Below are positions 23,287 through 36,100 of a DNA stretch of 64,000 nt, in pieces. Within the stretch, counting starts at the first letter, position 1; every line of letters starts with the position of its first letter. The DNA lies in NCBI GenBank assembly GCA_030737875.1, contig CM060926.1, positions 165,303,579-165,367,578 on the forward strand, read 5' to 3'. This stretch comes from Allium sativum (lineage: Eukaryota > Streptophyta > Magnoliopsida > Asparagales > Amaryllidaceae). Under the pieces are notes generated by a model that was not told where the DNA came from, made no database searches, and worked only from the letters and a program-made list of their open reading frames with translations. Made by a program: the position numbers and the translations under genes.

Positions 23287-24259
23287 TGTTAGCCTGCTTT
23301 GTGACCAGGCTACCCAAAGCAAAGATCATGTTGACACACCTCTGGGTAAATGTTGTCTCATATGGAATCTCTGGATAACATCGCTCTCTGGCATTGGAAG
23401 CATCGTCAGAAGACACAAGGCTGTTTGGTCAAAATCACAACATCAGTATAAACTGGACCGAAACCCCTATTAAATGACCTCATTTGGATCTACTTACCTC
23501 ATACACTTGTAGCCCTTTGAATTAGCTTCAGTTTGAGCTTTGGTTTGGCTCAATCGGCCTTACGATTTGAAAGTTATGCTCGTTTCCGTGAATGGGTGTA
23601 ATCTAGCATCGAAGACTCAGGCCATCGCATCGGATCGCTCCCATCAGCTCGCCCTCGATCGGATCGCCCCCCTCGGATCGCCCCTCACGCGTCACGATCC
23701 GACTCGTCACCACCCTGCTCGCTCCCTCCGACCACGACCCATTCGTGGTGCGTACCGTGACCACGATCCAATCCCATTACCACGATCCGACCACCGAACC
23801 TGCAGATAAGCGCACTGTTTTGACCTATTCTTAAGGCTATTCCTACTCCTACTTTCATGGATCGCCTGCCACGTGTCCTACCACGACCCAGTCCTCCCAG
23901 GAGCTTTCCTACAGCTATAAATACACCTTCAGATGGCATTTTCAGGGGACTTTTGGGCATCTCAACTTCCATGGCTGCCATGGCCAACACTTCTCCATGA
24001 ATAACCACCATCTTCCTCAATAAATTCAATGGATTCGGAGAGAATTATTCATTGAATTCAAGTGATTGAAAGACAATATTCATTGTAATTGTAATCTATG
24101 AGTGAAATGAGAAAATATGAAGTGGACGTAGGCTCGTTAACGCCGAACCACTATAAAAATCTCGTTGTCTTGCTTTTTTCTCTATTTTTCAGTTATTTCT
24201 TCATATCCTATGCTCAAAATACGACGATTTGGGTGTTAGGACCATTTTCTGGTCTAACA
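23287..24259 (+). repeat. Tat1 5' LTR
   Basis: 973 bp, TGTTAGCCTGC to GGTCTAACA. TATA box TATAAATA at 23916-23923. Upstream of it are repeated GGATCG/CGATCC motifs between 23632 and 23790, without regular spacing. Open frames inside it, such as 23540-23809, are LTR sequence, not genes. Confidence 0.95.
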
Positions 24260-24261
24260 TT

Positions 24262-24279
24262 TTGGTGCTTTCACTGAGA
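24262..24279 (+). other. Tat1 primer-binding site candidate
   Basis: TTGGTGCTTTCACTGAGA begins two to three bases inside the LTR, and its TGG would match a CCA tRNA end. I cannot assign the tRNA. Confidence 0.5.
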
Positions 24280-24299
24280 AACGAATGAGGATAATAAAG

Positions 24300-24640
24300 A
24301 AAATGCACAGGAGCAGGTTAGAGCAGGTGGTCGGTTCGCGGTTCGCGGATCGCAGGGGGTATCACGAACTGGTTCGCGGATCGCAGGGGGTATCACGATC
24401 CGATTCGCGGTTCGCGGAACGACCTCCACGAACGGAGCCTAAAGAGCCATCACGATCCGATTCGCGGTTCGCGGAACGACCTCCACGACCCGGGCCCAGA
24501 GTGGCCTTCACGACCCGACCTGGTGTAGGATCCGCGATCCGATCCGAAGACGTTGATTAATTGACGATCCGAGCCACGAACCAGACGACAGTAGCGAACC
24601 GCGACCCAGAAAAGTGGTGACGAACAAGGGTCGCGATCCG
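24300..24640 (+). repeat. GC-rich GGTTCGCGGATCGC repeats in Tat1 leader
   Basis: Short repeats of GTTCGCGGATCGCAGGGGG and CACGATCCGATTCGCGG are arranged head to tail. In the frame from 24285 they read as two copies of SRSDSRFAERPPR. The CACGATCC core also recurs in the LTR U3. No known domain. Confidence 0.7.
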
Positions 24641-25884
24641 ACCCAAAAAAGTGACATATTTTGGAAAAAAAATGTAATTTTCAGATCATTTCAGTAAAGG
24701 CTCTATCTCCCAAAATTGAAAAAATCGTGCGGTGCCCACATTTTCGACCTAACCGGCTAGGTCGATCGCCGCCGGGACTACGGGGCCCCGAACCCCCGCC
24801 GGCGCTGCGGCCGGACCCGCTGACGGCCTCGCCTTCGGCTCGGAGTACATTCTGACCCACAATCATCACAAATTCTTATCGACCAAGATTCGGTAGGTAT
24901 TCTGAGGATTCTTTCCAGAAGCCATGACCTCTATCTACCGATGTTATTGAATGTGAGGAGTTGCTGAAAAGATTCGACACGCTGGCTATGGCAGTATACA
25001 AAAAAATGATGGTCTCAGTTCACCTATTTGCCGTCAACCGCATCGAGATAGATTGATTTCCACGTGTCCAAGGGTTAGATCGATGTACTTTGGTCCCCAG
25101 AGTTAGGAACCAATTGAACCTCCGTAGGCCGTGATTGGATATATGGATCATTGCTGGGATGATAACAACTTGACTGCTCACCAGCCACCTTGTGACATTG
25201 GTCAAGAAATGAGAACTTGAGATCAACGCAAATATGAATCAACCATTAGCTCTCCACTTCATACAACAGTTGTGATAGGATATACGAACCTTACTTGAAG
25301 CCTTGCAAGCCATGTTATTGCATTCAAGCTTATCTGATCGTGGTCTCAACCAACCAGGTCTAGCAGAATTCAGAGCTTACATAGCATATGGGTGTTAACC
25401 GTTAAATATCCCTACCAAAGACGGAGTGAGAATGGTCTATGGTGACCAAGTTATTGGAGAAGCCGACTGCTTAGGAAGGATGGAATATGCTACGCAACAG
25501 AGATTGCGTGAAACCCAAAGACGCTTCCCCTCCAGATGAAATGGAGTGTGAAGGAGGTGTCAATATTGCGAATAATGGGAGCATCGCAAAAGGAATTGCC
25601 AAACGACCTGCCCGAAGACATAGATTCCAGAGAGGATGGTGATTCGGGATGAAGAAGGGTGACATCTAATCACGCAACTGCATGTGTTCCGACTGGTGAC
25701 TTATATGCTTTCTGTAGGCGAGCCTGGATGTGTTCGTTTGGACCAGTGCTAATATTTGCGGAATTTTATCCCAAATTATGAGTCATTTCTTGAGTATAAA
25801 CCTGAAGTGTGCTCCTGTCAAGCAAATAAGACGTATGCAACGGTGCAAGAAATGATCGGCAATCCAACGCCGAAGTTTTGCAGA
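24641..25884 (+). other. Tat1 interior, unreadable
   Basis: About 1.2 kb where gag, protease and RT would be expected. No reading frame or motif can be supported. A GC-rich patch near 24770-24845 stands out. Confidence 0.5.
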
Positions 25885-26390
25885 TAACCCCCCGAAGGAC
25901 GACTCGAAAGGAATTCCAGTCGGAGAAACCACAACTCGCAGCTTACCTAGAATGGGCAGAAGAGTTATTAGATGGATTGAAACGTTTCAACATACCTCAT
26001 ATTTCATACACAGAAGATCTAAAGTCGAATCATCTGGTCGAATAAGAAAGTTCCGATAATCCAGAAAAGATTGAGATGATCCCCATCAAGACACTATGAA
26101 ATACAACCACTGATAAAATGGAAGTTGATCCAACGTTGGAGACCAAACCCGGAAGAGAGTCATGGTTAACTCCATGATAAACTTCCTACAGCACAGAATG
26201 CATCTAACAAGGTGAAGTGAAATGCGTGCAATCGTTCTTTATGCCTCGAGATATGACATGCAATTCGACATTGCCTATTTCTCTTGGAAGGTTGTCCCAA
26301 AACAAACACCAACGAGTGCAACTGCCGAATTCACCGCCCTGAATGATTCGACCAAATCACCAGTCAGCCACCCATTAGATGGGAGATGTA
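25885..26390 (+). pseudogene. Tat1 RNase H-integrase junction relic
   Basis: Broken frames read AAYLEWAEELLDGLKRFNI and ISYTEDLKSNHLVE, then ESWLTP, LQH and RAIVLYASRYDMQ. They match in order the Tat-lineage linker between RNase H and the integrase zinc finger. The same blocks are clearer in Tat2 (ESWMTPIKNYLQHG, IVHKASRYAML). Many stops interrupt it; the catalytic core of the integrase is not recognisable. Confidence 0.6.
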
Positions 26391-27750
26391 CATGAATGAA
26401 ACTTCTGGTGAACGGCATTCTGAAGTTAGAAAGTGAAGACTCATACTTCCACTCTTTTCATCGATTATCTGCCAAGTGACTCACTCCCCTAAGCCTGGGG
26501 GCAACTACAGATTTGAGCATAAATTGCTCGAGATTACATCATCTAATTCGGAGCTGATACATCAAGAATTTGCCTGGCCAATTGACTTAGTCTTGCCTGA
26601 AAGTTAGCGAGTTGAAGATCTAGAATGCTTACGCATGAATGCTGGTTGATTGTCGGCACACCAACCCTTGTCCCCGATATGGGATCGAGGGTATATCAGC
26701 AAATTTATGTGACATGATTATCCTACCAGCAGTAATATCCTATTTCCTAGCATGGAAAGTGCAAAAATTTCTATAAGCATGAATCCATTGTTCTCATGCT
26801 AATTTACAACCTAACACCAATGCAAAGATGTGCTACCATTAGCAATCCAGTCATGACTTCCTAACACTCTATCCTTACCCTCAGCACGGGGGCAAAAAGG
26901 CGATTTGAAGGAGATGCAACCTCATCACTCGCTTATAGTACCTACCTAGCCGCCTTTGCCATCTCAAGACCCCGATCAAGCCCTTTATTGACAGAGATAG
27001 GGCGAAGCAAAATGGACCTGCAATGAATATGCAACGCCATTTTTTCACTCAGAATGATACTCGTTCCTTTAACAGGATTATTCTATAACCATGACTCTTA
27101 TATTTGCATGATTTATGAGTTATTGATGTAATTAACTCAGATGAATTAATATGTGGATGGTGTAGGTATCCAGGATTTGCTACCGATCAAACTTGTAACA
27201 CCCGCACATAGAGCCATAGAGCAATACTATAACGAGCTCGACTGAACTGCTCGATTACAAAGCCACGCTCTTCGTCTAAAGAATGTTGTATAGCTCAAGG
27301 TGGATCCGGGATGACCATCCAATCCTTGGCTCACACGTGGCAGACCACAAGACAATTGAACATAAATCATTGAGTTACAAAGTCATAGTCCGACTCCAGA
27401 TGGACGCGGTGTGACCGCCTACATGGCTCGATCCTATGCTCGACGCCACCAAATTACATGAATTCAAATAAAGGAGGCAACACTGCCTCTTAATTTGCTT
27501 ACTTTTCAATCATAAAATTTGCTTTCACATGCTCTCCGAGTTACTGACGTGACTAATTCGTGCGGTGTGAATAATGCAGGTACCCGAAGTCTGGTGCCAA
27601 CCATTCCTCCCGTAGACTGTTCGGAGGAACTCAAAGCCTTGGCAAATGCTCCAACTGCTTGTCCGACTGGTTTTAATCCTCGGAGCTTGGATTAAAATGT
27701 AAACCTAGGACGAGTTTGATGAGCGTGCATGATTGCAGACCGCTTGATCC
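26391..27750 (+). other. Tat1 interior 3' of pol relic
   Basis: No readable frame. It contains GGGGGC runs resembling the element's own PPT at 26497-26502 and 26888-26893, part of a dispersed series that continues to 32133. Confidence 0.45.
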
Positions 27751-27751
27751 G

Positions 27752-28725
27752 TGACTCTAACTCTCCAGAGCTGAGAGAAAGTATAAAGGACGCAAAGATG
27801 ACGTCCACAAGGCATGGCGGTGTACCATGATTGGAGCCGCCTGAGCAAAAGTCTAACCTTGGCGACCGCCAGGAGAATATAAAAGCGTCCATGATTTGGC
27901 GCTGAGAAAGGACTCTTACCCCGCTGAAGGATCGGGGAGAGATGGAACAGCTGAGTCCCAACTCTAACTCTCCAGAGTCGAGAGAGAGTATAAAAGCGTC
28001 TATGATTTAGCGCTGAGAACTTCTGCTCCGCTGAAGGATCGTTGAGCAGATCATGAACCGAGCTCGAACTCTAACCCGCTGAAGGATCAGGAGAGTATAA
28101 AAGCGCTAGAGACTTAGCGCCTCGGGAAAATTCCTCCCCCGTTAAAGGATCGGGGGGGGGGGGGCAGGATGGAACCTGACCCCAAATCCTCCATGTCCCG
28201 ACATGGGGGCAACACAGTTATGGTCCTAATCAATCCTCAACAAGACCTGGCCAGGCACTAAGTTAATGATTGATTGGGGGCATGCCTATACATACATACT
28301 ACTTTACAGCACTTTCACTTATAAGTTGCACTGATAACTTATAATGTTTCATGACTTGTTTGCTTATTTGCGTTTCAAATGTTTAAATGCATAACTAATT
28401 ATGGAATGCTCGCAGGTACAGGATAATGCGAAAGGACTCTCACCCCACTGAAGGATCGGGGAGCGACTGAACAGCTGAGTCTGAACTCTAACCTTGGCGA
28501 ACGCCAGGAGAGTATAAAAGCGTCTCCGATTGAGCGCTGAGAAAGAACTCTTACCCCGCTGAAGGATCGGGGAGCGACAGAACAACTGAGTTCGAACTCT
28601 AACCTTGGCGACCGCCAGGAGAGTATAAAAGCGTCTATGATTAAGCGCTGAGAGAGGTGTTGGAGACTCAGCATCCCCCATAATTTCTGCTCCGCAGAAG
28701 GATTAGGAGAGTATAAATGCATGAC
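27752..28725 (+). repeat. About 110-bp repeats with a TATAAAAGCG core
   Basis: Repeated units carry AACTCTAAC, a CCAGGAGAGTATAAAAGCGTC core, TTAGCGCTGAGAA and CCGCTGAAGGATCGGGG. Cores start near 27875, 27987, 28094, 28511, 28622 and 28710 (about 107-112 bp apart where contiguous). A 340-bp non-repeat stretch with a long G run at about 28150-28163 splits the array. Tat2 has related GAGTATAAAAGC units on its sense strand at 42.7-43.1 kb. Confidence 0.8.
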
Positions 28726-31700
28726 GACATATGCCACTCAAGGGATCCTATCCCGTCACACGACTGGGACCAAGAATGAAAATGGAGCTCGAACCACTCG
28801 TTTCCGGGAATGGGGGGTAGCACACGAACACAGCAGTACAAAAAGAAATGGAATTTCATTCACTAAGTACAGGCTCACAAAACAAAGCTGGACAAAATGC
28901 GAGATCCGAACTCGCACAACAACAGCAGACCAGTAGGGAATAACTAAAGGGCCGCGTCCAGAAGGATGACGTAGGCGTATAATTCTAAGCTGCCTGTGCG
29001 ACTCACGGCGACGACAGAAAAAGAAGCCTGGATAGTGAATTGTTCAGCGACATGTTATACAACTTGATACTCGCAACTGGAAGGACCTGGCGAGGCCTTG
29101 AGACTTTTTGATGTCTACCCTACCTTAGTACGATCTTGAGCGATCATTGATTCCTTGGCCTTAATACGATTCGACGTAATCGTGGAATTCTGGACATTTA
29201 TGAATTACAGGCTTCTTGTACCGTCCCAAACACGTCCTACCCCATGCTTGGATAGTATGATCGCTTGAATTCTGAAAGTGACTTCCTCTTCTCATGTATA
29301 CATGTCTGAATTCGAAAGGGAAGTGATCCGACCGCATGTCTTTCGCACTTACCCTATAACTGGGGCCATGGCTATTGAAAATATTTACAAACGGCATAAC
29401 TTAAGTGCCTGTGTTTAACTTGTGTTGTGATCCTAACAGGCCCCCTTGAGGACCAAGAAACAAATGCAAAGAGAACGTCCATCTACTGATCCCAACTTAC
29501 TTCTAGAATGGGAAGCTCAGATAAGGCTGGATATATCCCACGTAATAATTGAACATGATGCAACCATTTCATCCCCGACCTTTCCCTTGATGCAAAGAGA
29601 AAACGGGAGCACTCGAGGCGACTACAATCTGACCCTTCACCGCTTGATTTCTGTCCTCGGAGCTTGGATGGGAGACTAGGGCTTAGCATGGGCTGAATAC
29701 CAACAATTCATTTTTGCACTCAACTTCGGCTCTTGATGCGAGAAGTGAACATGAATCCAGAGAAGACATGAATTCGAAGTGTGCTGCTCAACAAAACCCC
29801 CTATAGATAGGGGGCACATAATACGAGCCTTGAGCAGCATAGTTCAATTACTCGATGCCTCCATTCCTAGCCGAATGACAAAAGCCTGATTGACGGCTAA
29901 TGCTCATGTAGAATCAAGAAGCCCGAGGCCGACCTTCACCTATTTCAGGAATGAACTGGAAGGCCGAGCAACAATCATCAATTCACTGGAAATGATAAAA
30001 TTGAAATTCAGGTAGTGACGAACTTGGCACAGTCAGATATCAACCATCAGCTTGGGTTGAACACAAACCAATCAGCAGACGCGCAGCATGCGGTTTCGAT
30101 TCCCTACGTCATGGATGGAAACACGGGCAATGGAACAGCTACCTGCAACATCCTAGATGAGAATGCAAGAATTGCGCCAAACTCAGACCATGCACGCCCA
30201 GTTTTAACTCCAACTTGAATGGATAATCGAGCGACATTTCATACTCAGCTCTAAGAAAGAACGCAACAATTCGAAAAACAGGAACCCGGTCAGGTCGAAT
30301 GACTCGAACCATGACCCGGGGGCAATATCGACGTGGAAACAAGAAATCAGCAAAGATCCCCTTTGTAATCTCAGATTCGATGCTGGGGGCACCAGCCAGG
30401 ATCTTGATAATGTGCATCAATTCTTTGATGGCAACCTGCTCGCTAGTCTGACTCTCCGCCTCTCGAGAGGCGGCACTTCTCGAGATGATATGGATAACAA
30501 CAATTACAGCCCTCACACTGGGACGTCAGGATCCCCTGTTATTCCCCCGGACTTTAAATTTTCTCTCTAACAAGAGTTGTTTAGAAGCTTTGATGAATTC
30601 AACCCTGAGGTGGACATACTTCTATGATAAGAAGGTATTAATGTCAAGATAGAAAATCTCAATGCTTTTATGATAAAGGATGGAGCATCATCCGACTCCC
30701 GAACTGATAAGGACAAAGGAAAAGCCCTGGAAAACGATGACAATAATGTGCAATTCCAAAGTGAATCTATATCACTTATTGAGCCCATGATCTTATTTGT
30801 CAAGCACAATTGAACCGAGCTTGAGAAAGAGAATCAATAAGACTGTGATAACCATTTCGGACTATGCTGAAGCATAAACGGTGGAGCCCAACTAACTTCA
30901 TAACGACATCTATTCACTCGCATTCAACAACCTTACTTGACTCCGCAACTGATCTGATGAGAGTAACCAAAGTCGCTGATGCCCAATGAGGCAATCCTCA
31001 CTATCTGACTAAAGAAAAGAGATGATATCAAAGCAAACGTGGTTCAACCATTTGCATATACAATTCCGATTTTTGCTAAATTGAGAAACAGTACAGAATG
31101 ATCTGGGTCGGCTAAGATTGCTGAACCTGCAACTCTTACCAGATGCAACGACAAGAAGTATAAAATCTTCAAGATTAGATGCCTTATTGACTCAACTCAA
31201 CCCCCATCGATACTGGGGGCATAAGTACTGACCTCGCTTGTCCTCCGATGGCACTGAGAGCACAAGTGTCGGTTCATAGACTAACTTTGAAGACAATCCT
31301 GGCATGAAATGGGATTCAAAACATGTATGTCATGCCTCCGGAGTACAATCTTACTCATCTTTGCCGACCAAGCGAGCTTGCTTGTGGATCGAATGTGAAC
31401 TTAAAGACTCAAACTACACCAAATGAAAGGTGTGACAAACCTATCTACTGCCCCGCGATGGTGACGATCCTATAGGCACTAGTCCACATAATTTTAACAA
31501 CATCCCTGACTGACTACTTCATATGTGAATATTGGATTAAGAAATGATCCGTAACAATTGGGGATTCTCTCGACTACGATCCAGAATGATCATGGCTTTT
31601 GAATTCCTTACTGTTACGATTCAATGCGATTTTAAGATCCTGGATTAATACCAAGATATTAAGGTAGTTCGAACTTGAGTACAAATGACAAATTCATATG

Positions 31701-32124
31701 TTGATTCTGATGTGCTTTATCCCAACAGTCCAGTTGTTAGCTTAGAGCCCAAAGATTCTTACATCGCCCCATGATTTGGGTGGCTACTTCATTTATTGAC
31801 TCATATGTAAAAGAAAGTCCAACCCTACCACGCGCTTGGCTTGCATAAAGCGATGATGTTGTTTGGCGACGACCTATGCGTGTAGGATCACGCTCGGGAG
31901 CCGACAATTTAGCATGACTTCTGACGGATGAATTAGACCTTTTGATTTGACAAGGTTTAAACAATTTCTTGATCGTCTCGAATACTCCTCTCATAGAACT
32001 TAGCCTGATTAGCTCCAATGGAAGCAATGCAACAATTGGATAAAGCCTTCTCAAGGATAAACGACGTCCCAGAGAGATTTAGCCCAACATATTCAAAGCA
32101 CATCTCATCTTCGATAAGATGTAC
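28726..32124 (+). other. Tat1 interior between repeat array and 3' LTR
   Basis: 3.4 kb with no convincing gene on either strand. Tat-lineage elements often carry an antisense ORF here, but I cannot recognise one, unlike in Tat2. GGGGGCA motifs recur near 29810, 30318, 30384 and 31214. Short frames such as 29161-29397 have no recognisable domain. Confidence 0.5.
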
Positions 32125-32138
32125 TTTGGGGGGCAAAA
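32125..32138 (+). other. Tat1 polypurine tract
   Basis: TTTGGGGGGCAAAA immediately before the 3' LTR TGTTAG. The G-rich run is the expected plus-strand primer. Confidence 0.75.
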
Positions 32139-33111
32139 TGTTAGCCTGCTTTGTGACCAGGCTACCCAAAGCAAAGATCATGTTGACACACCTCTGGGTA
32201 AATGTTGTCTCATATGGAATCTCTGGATAACATCGCTCTCTGGCATTGGAAGCATCGTCAGAAGACACAAGGCAGTTTGGTCAAAATCACAACATCAGTA
32301 TAAACTGGACCGAAACCCCTATTAAATGACCTCATTTGGATCTACTTACCTCATACACTTGTAGCCCTTTGAATTAGCTTCAGTTTGAGCTTTGGTTTGG
32401 CTCAATCGGCCTTACGATTTGAAAGTTATGCTCGTTTCCGTGAATGGGTGTAATCTAGCATCGAAGACTCAGGCCATCGCATCGGATCGCTCCCATCAGC
32501 TCGCCCTCGATCGGATCGCCCCCCTCGGATCGCCCCTCACGCGTCACGATCCGACTCGTCACCACCCCGCTCGCTCCCTCCGACCACGACCCATTCGTGG
32601 TGCGTACCGTGACCACGATCCAATCCCATTACCACGATCCGACCACCGAACCTGCAGATAAGCGCACTGTTTTGACCTATTCTTAAGGCTATTCCTGCTC
32701 CTACTTTCATGGATCGCCTGCCACGTGTCCTACCACGACCCAGTCCTCCCAGGAGCTTTCCTACAGCTATAAATACACCTTCAGATGGCATTTTCAGGGG
32801 ACTTTTGGGCATCTCAACTTCCATGGCTGCCATGGCCAACACTTCTCCATGAATAACCACCATCTTCCTCAATAAATTCAATGGATTCGGAGAGAATTAT
32901 TCATTGAATTCAAGTGATTGAAAGACAATATTCATTGTAATTGTAATCTATGAGTGAAATGAGAAAATATGAAGTGGACGTAGGCTCGTTAACGCCGAAC
33001 CACTATAAAAATCTCGTTGTCTTGCTTTTTTCTCTATTTTTCAGTTATTTCTTCATATCCTATGCTCAAAATACGATGATTTGGGTGTTAGGACCATTTT
33101 CTGGTCTAACA
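32139..33111 (+). repeat. Tat1 3' LTR
   Basis: 973 bp, the same length as the left copy, with about four substitutions by eye (for example ctgt/cagt, cctg/cccg, gacg/gatg). TATA copy at 32768-32775. It is followed directly by the GGGTA duplication. Confidence 0.95.
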
Positions 33112-36100
33112 GGGTACAAGTGTTCATCGATTTTTTTTTAAGTAATATTGGAAACAATGAAGAAATTTGTTGCCTATGTAGTAGGTGCAACTTGTTGAAC
33201 TATTTAATACCGAATATTGTTAAGGTTCATTTGCGCCAATATAGTTTTGCACCCAATTATTTGTTGTGGGATCGTCATGGAGAAATTGTAGCCCCTAGTA
33301 ATCAAGAACAGTCAGTGGATGTCATTAGTGATGAAGTTAGTATGAATCTCAGAAAACATATGGTCGAAGATGCAACACGATCAATGTTCCCTACCGTGGA
33401 AATTGATAACGACGTTGTTAATGTCAAAGAGGAACCAAACGTTGAAACTAAAATATATACGATTTATTGGATTATGCTAAAAAAAATTGTGGAATGGATG
33501 TAAAGCGACACTCAGTTATCGGTAATTGCAGAATACATTGCAATGAAATCAAAATACAACCATACGAAAGCTGGATTTACGGTTGTTGTTCAAGCTACTA
33601 AATGCCACATGCCATCCAATAATTTAATGCGTGAAAATTACTATAAAGTGAAAAAACTTATGTTTAAATGGTTGCATGTTGTAATGGAAAGAAGACATCA
33701 ATCTTAGAAATTGCAAAATAAGTAATCAAGAAAGATACAAACCAAGGAAAAAGAAGGGAAAAGAAGTTCCGAATAAGTGTGTGTGTATTATTTACCCATC
33801 ATCCCTAGACTTCAACGGTTATATGCATCATCTGTAACAGTGCATCATATGAGATGGCACAGTGTGAGAACACCTCAAGAAGGTACGTTAACACACCCAT
33901 CCGATGGAGAAGCATGGAAATATTTTGACAAGAAATATTCTGATTTCGCAGCGGAGAGCCGCAACGTTAGACTAGGTTTATGTATAGATGGCTCCTCACC
34001 GTTTTCCCAATTTGGTTCTAAATATTCATCTTGGCGTATAATAATCACACCTTACAATCTACCCCCGTGGATGTATATGAAAACTCCATATATGTTCCTT
34101 ACAATTGTCGTACCTAGGCCTGATAATCCGACATAGGACACTGATGTTTATTTACAACCGTTAATCAAAGAGTTAAAAAAATTATGGTATGAAGGATTTG
34201 AAACAAACAACGTACCAATAAAGAAAAAATTTCGGGTGGTCGCTTCTTTGTTATGGACTATTAGCGATTTTCCTGTATATGTAATGCTTTCGGGTTGGAG
34301 TATGGCTAATCGTTTTACTTGTCCTTATTGCATGGAAGAAACACCAACATTTTGTTACTACATGGGAAGAAAATTTCATGGTTTGATTGTCATCGATGTT
34401 TTTTTTATATTAATCATCCTTTTAGAAGAGACGAAAAAAACTTCACATCTAATAGACATGATACTCTACAACCATCAATGGTTTGGTCAAGAGAGGATAT
34501 ATATGAACTTGTAAAAGATTATCCAAAGATACACGAAACCTGAAAACAAACTAAAATTCAAGGTAAATCGACAGTTGATAATTGGTGCAAACAGAGGATA
34601 TTCTGGGAATTGCCTTATCGGAAAAATCTCTTAGTCCGTCATAACATTGACATGATGCATAACGAGAAAAATGTATTCGATAATGTGTTTAATACATTTT
34701 TGAATGTGAAGGGAAAGATTAAGGACGATCTGAAATCTAGACATGATATAGAGGAAATATGCAATCGTCTTGAGCTTCATATAAAGCCCAATGACAGTAA
34801 AAAAAACAAAGCATGTTATGAACTAGACAACAACCAAGTTAAAGTACTATTAAAATGGGTGGAAGGATTACGATTTCCCGATGAAATATCCTCTAATTTT
34901 CGTAGATGTGTCGACTATAAAAACAAAAGAGTAAGTGGAATGAAAAGCCATGATTGTCATGTAATGGTGCAAAAATTTTTACCCGTCGCTTTCAAAGAAT
35001 TGTGACCCATAAAAGTTTGGAAGGTAATAACAGAATTTAGTTTATTTTACAAGGAGCTTTGTTCAACTATGTTAAAAGTTGACATCTACTTAAACTTGAA
35101 CAAGAAATCCCTATACTGCTCTGCAAACTGGAGAAAATATTTCCTCTGGGTTTCTTTAATGTAATGGAGCATTTACCTGTTCATCTTCCATACGAAGCAC
35201 GTCTTCGAGGTTCTCTGCAATATGGATGGATATATCCATTTGAAAGATATGTCACTATACTGAGTATGCAAATGTTAATTTAATTGTAAATAGTAGTTAA
35301 TAATGAACCTTATTAGGTACTTAAATCATTTAAAGAAAAAAGCGAGACAAAAAACTTGAGTTGAAGGTTCTATTTGCAAATCATATATTAAAGAAGAAGC
35401 TTCTTTCTTTTTCTCTCATTATTTTAATGATCATGTGAATTATCATTTGAAAGTGTTACGCATAATGATGAGGCTGTCAAACAAGATTCTTCTTCTAAAG
35501 CAACATTATCTATTTTTAAACAACATGGTCGACATGTTGGTAAATGTGTGGAAGTATGGCTATATGGTAAGGATTACCATGTAGCACACACATATATTCT
35601 TCTTAATTATCCTGAAGTTGCACCATTTGTTAGGTAATTATCACCTTACAAGTTTTGTTAAATTTAAGTTACACGTGTAAATAAATAATAATCTAATATA
35701 TTATGTTTGTGTTTGCAGTATATATGAATCACAAAATCCAAGCAGCGATTTAAGCAAAGATTTTAGTAGTTGGTTTATGAACTATATTACTAATCCCAAA
35801 AATCAGGTGCTTGATGAAGGACTAAAACATTTAGCGTTTGGACCAAAAAGAAAAGTTAAAACATATCCAATATTTTTTGTTAATGGATATAAATTCAACA
35901 ACAAAGAATACGTTGCTCAAAATTTAATAAATAGTACTAGTGTATTTGTTAAAAGCAATGATGATCCTAATAATCATATAAATGATTTTTATGGCGTGTT
36001 AACTCAGATTTTGCAATTGACATATTTTACAAGGCCCATGGAGGATGTTTATTTGTTTATATGCAACTCGTTCAGCAATGTTCCCGATTATGGTATTAAC

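Larger units (their letters stand above)
23287..33111 (+). mobile_element. Tat1: Tat-lineage gypsy element with decayed interior
   Basis: A complete element of 9825 bp with 973-bp LTRs and a perfect 5-bp target duplication GGGTA (23282-23286 and 33112-33116) inside the CACTA transposase. The LTRs differ at about four positions by eye, so insertion was recent. The interior has no long reading frame; only fragments of a Tat-type RNase H/integrase junction can be read near 25.9-26.4 kb. This suggests mobilisation by another element's proteins. Confidence 0.9.

Noticed and set aside
23540..24029. Arg/Asp-rich frames, repeated at 32392-32881
   Set aside because: Both lie in the Tat1 LTRs.
29161..29397. 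78-codon minus-strand frame as a candidate Tat1 antisense ORF
   Set aside because: No similarity to the Tat2 antisense ORF domain could be seen, and the surroundings are decayed.
29600..29700. Possible 5S rRNA-like segment (GCTTGGATGGGAGAC)
   Set aside because: Only a short phrase fits; the rest of a 5S gene and its internal control region are absent.
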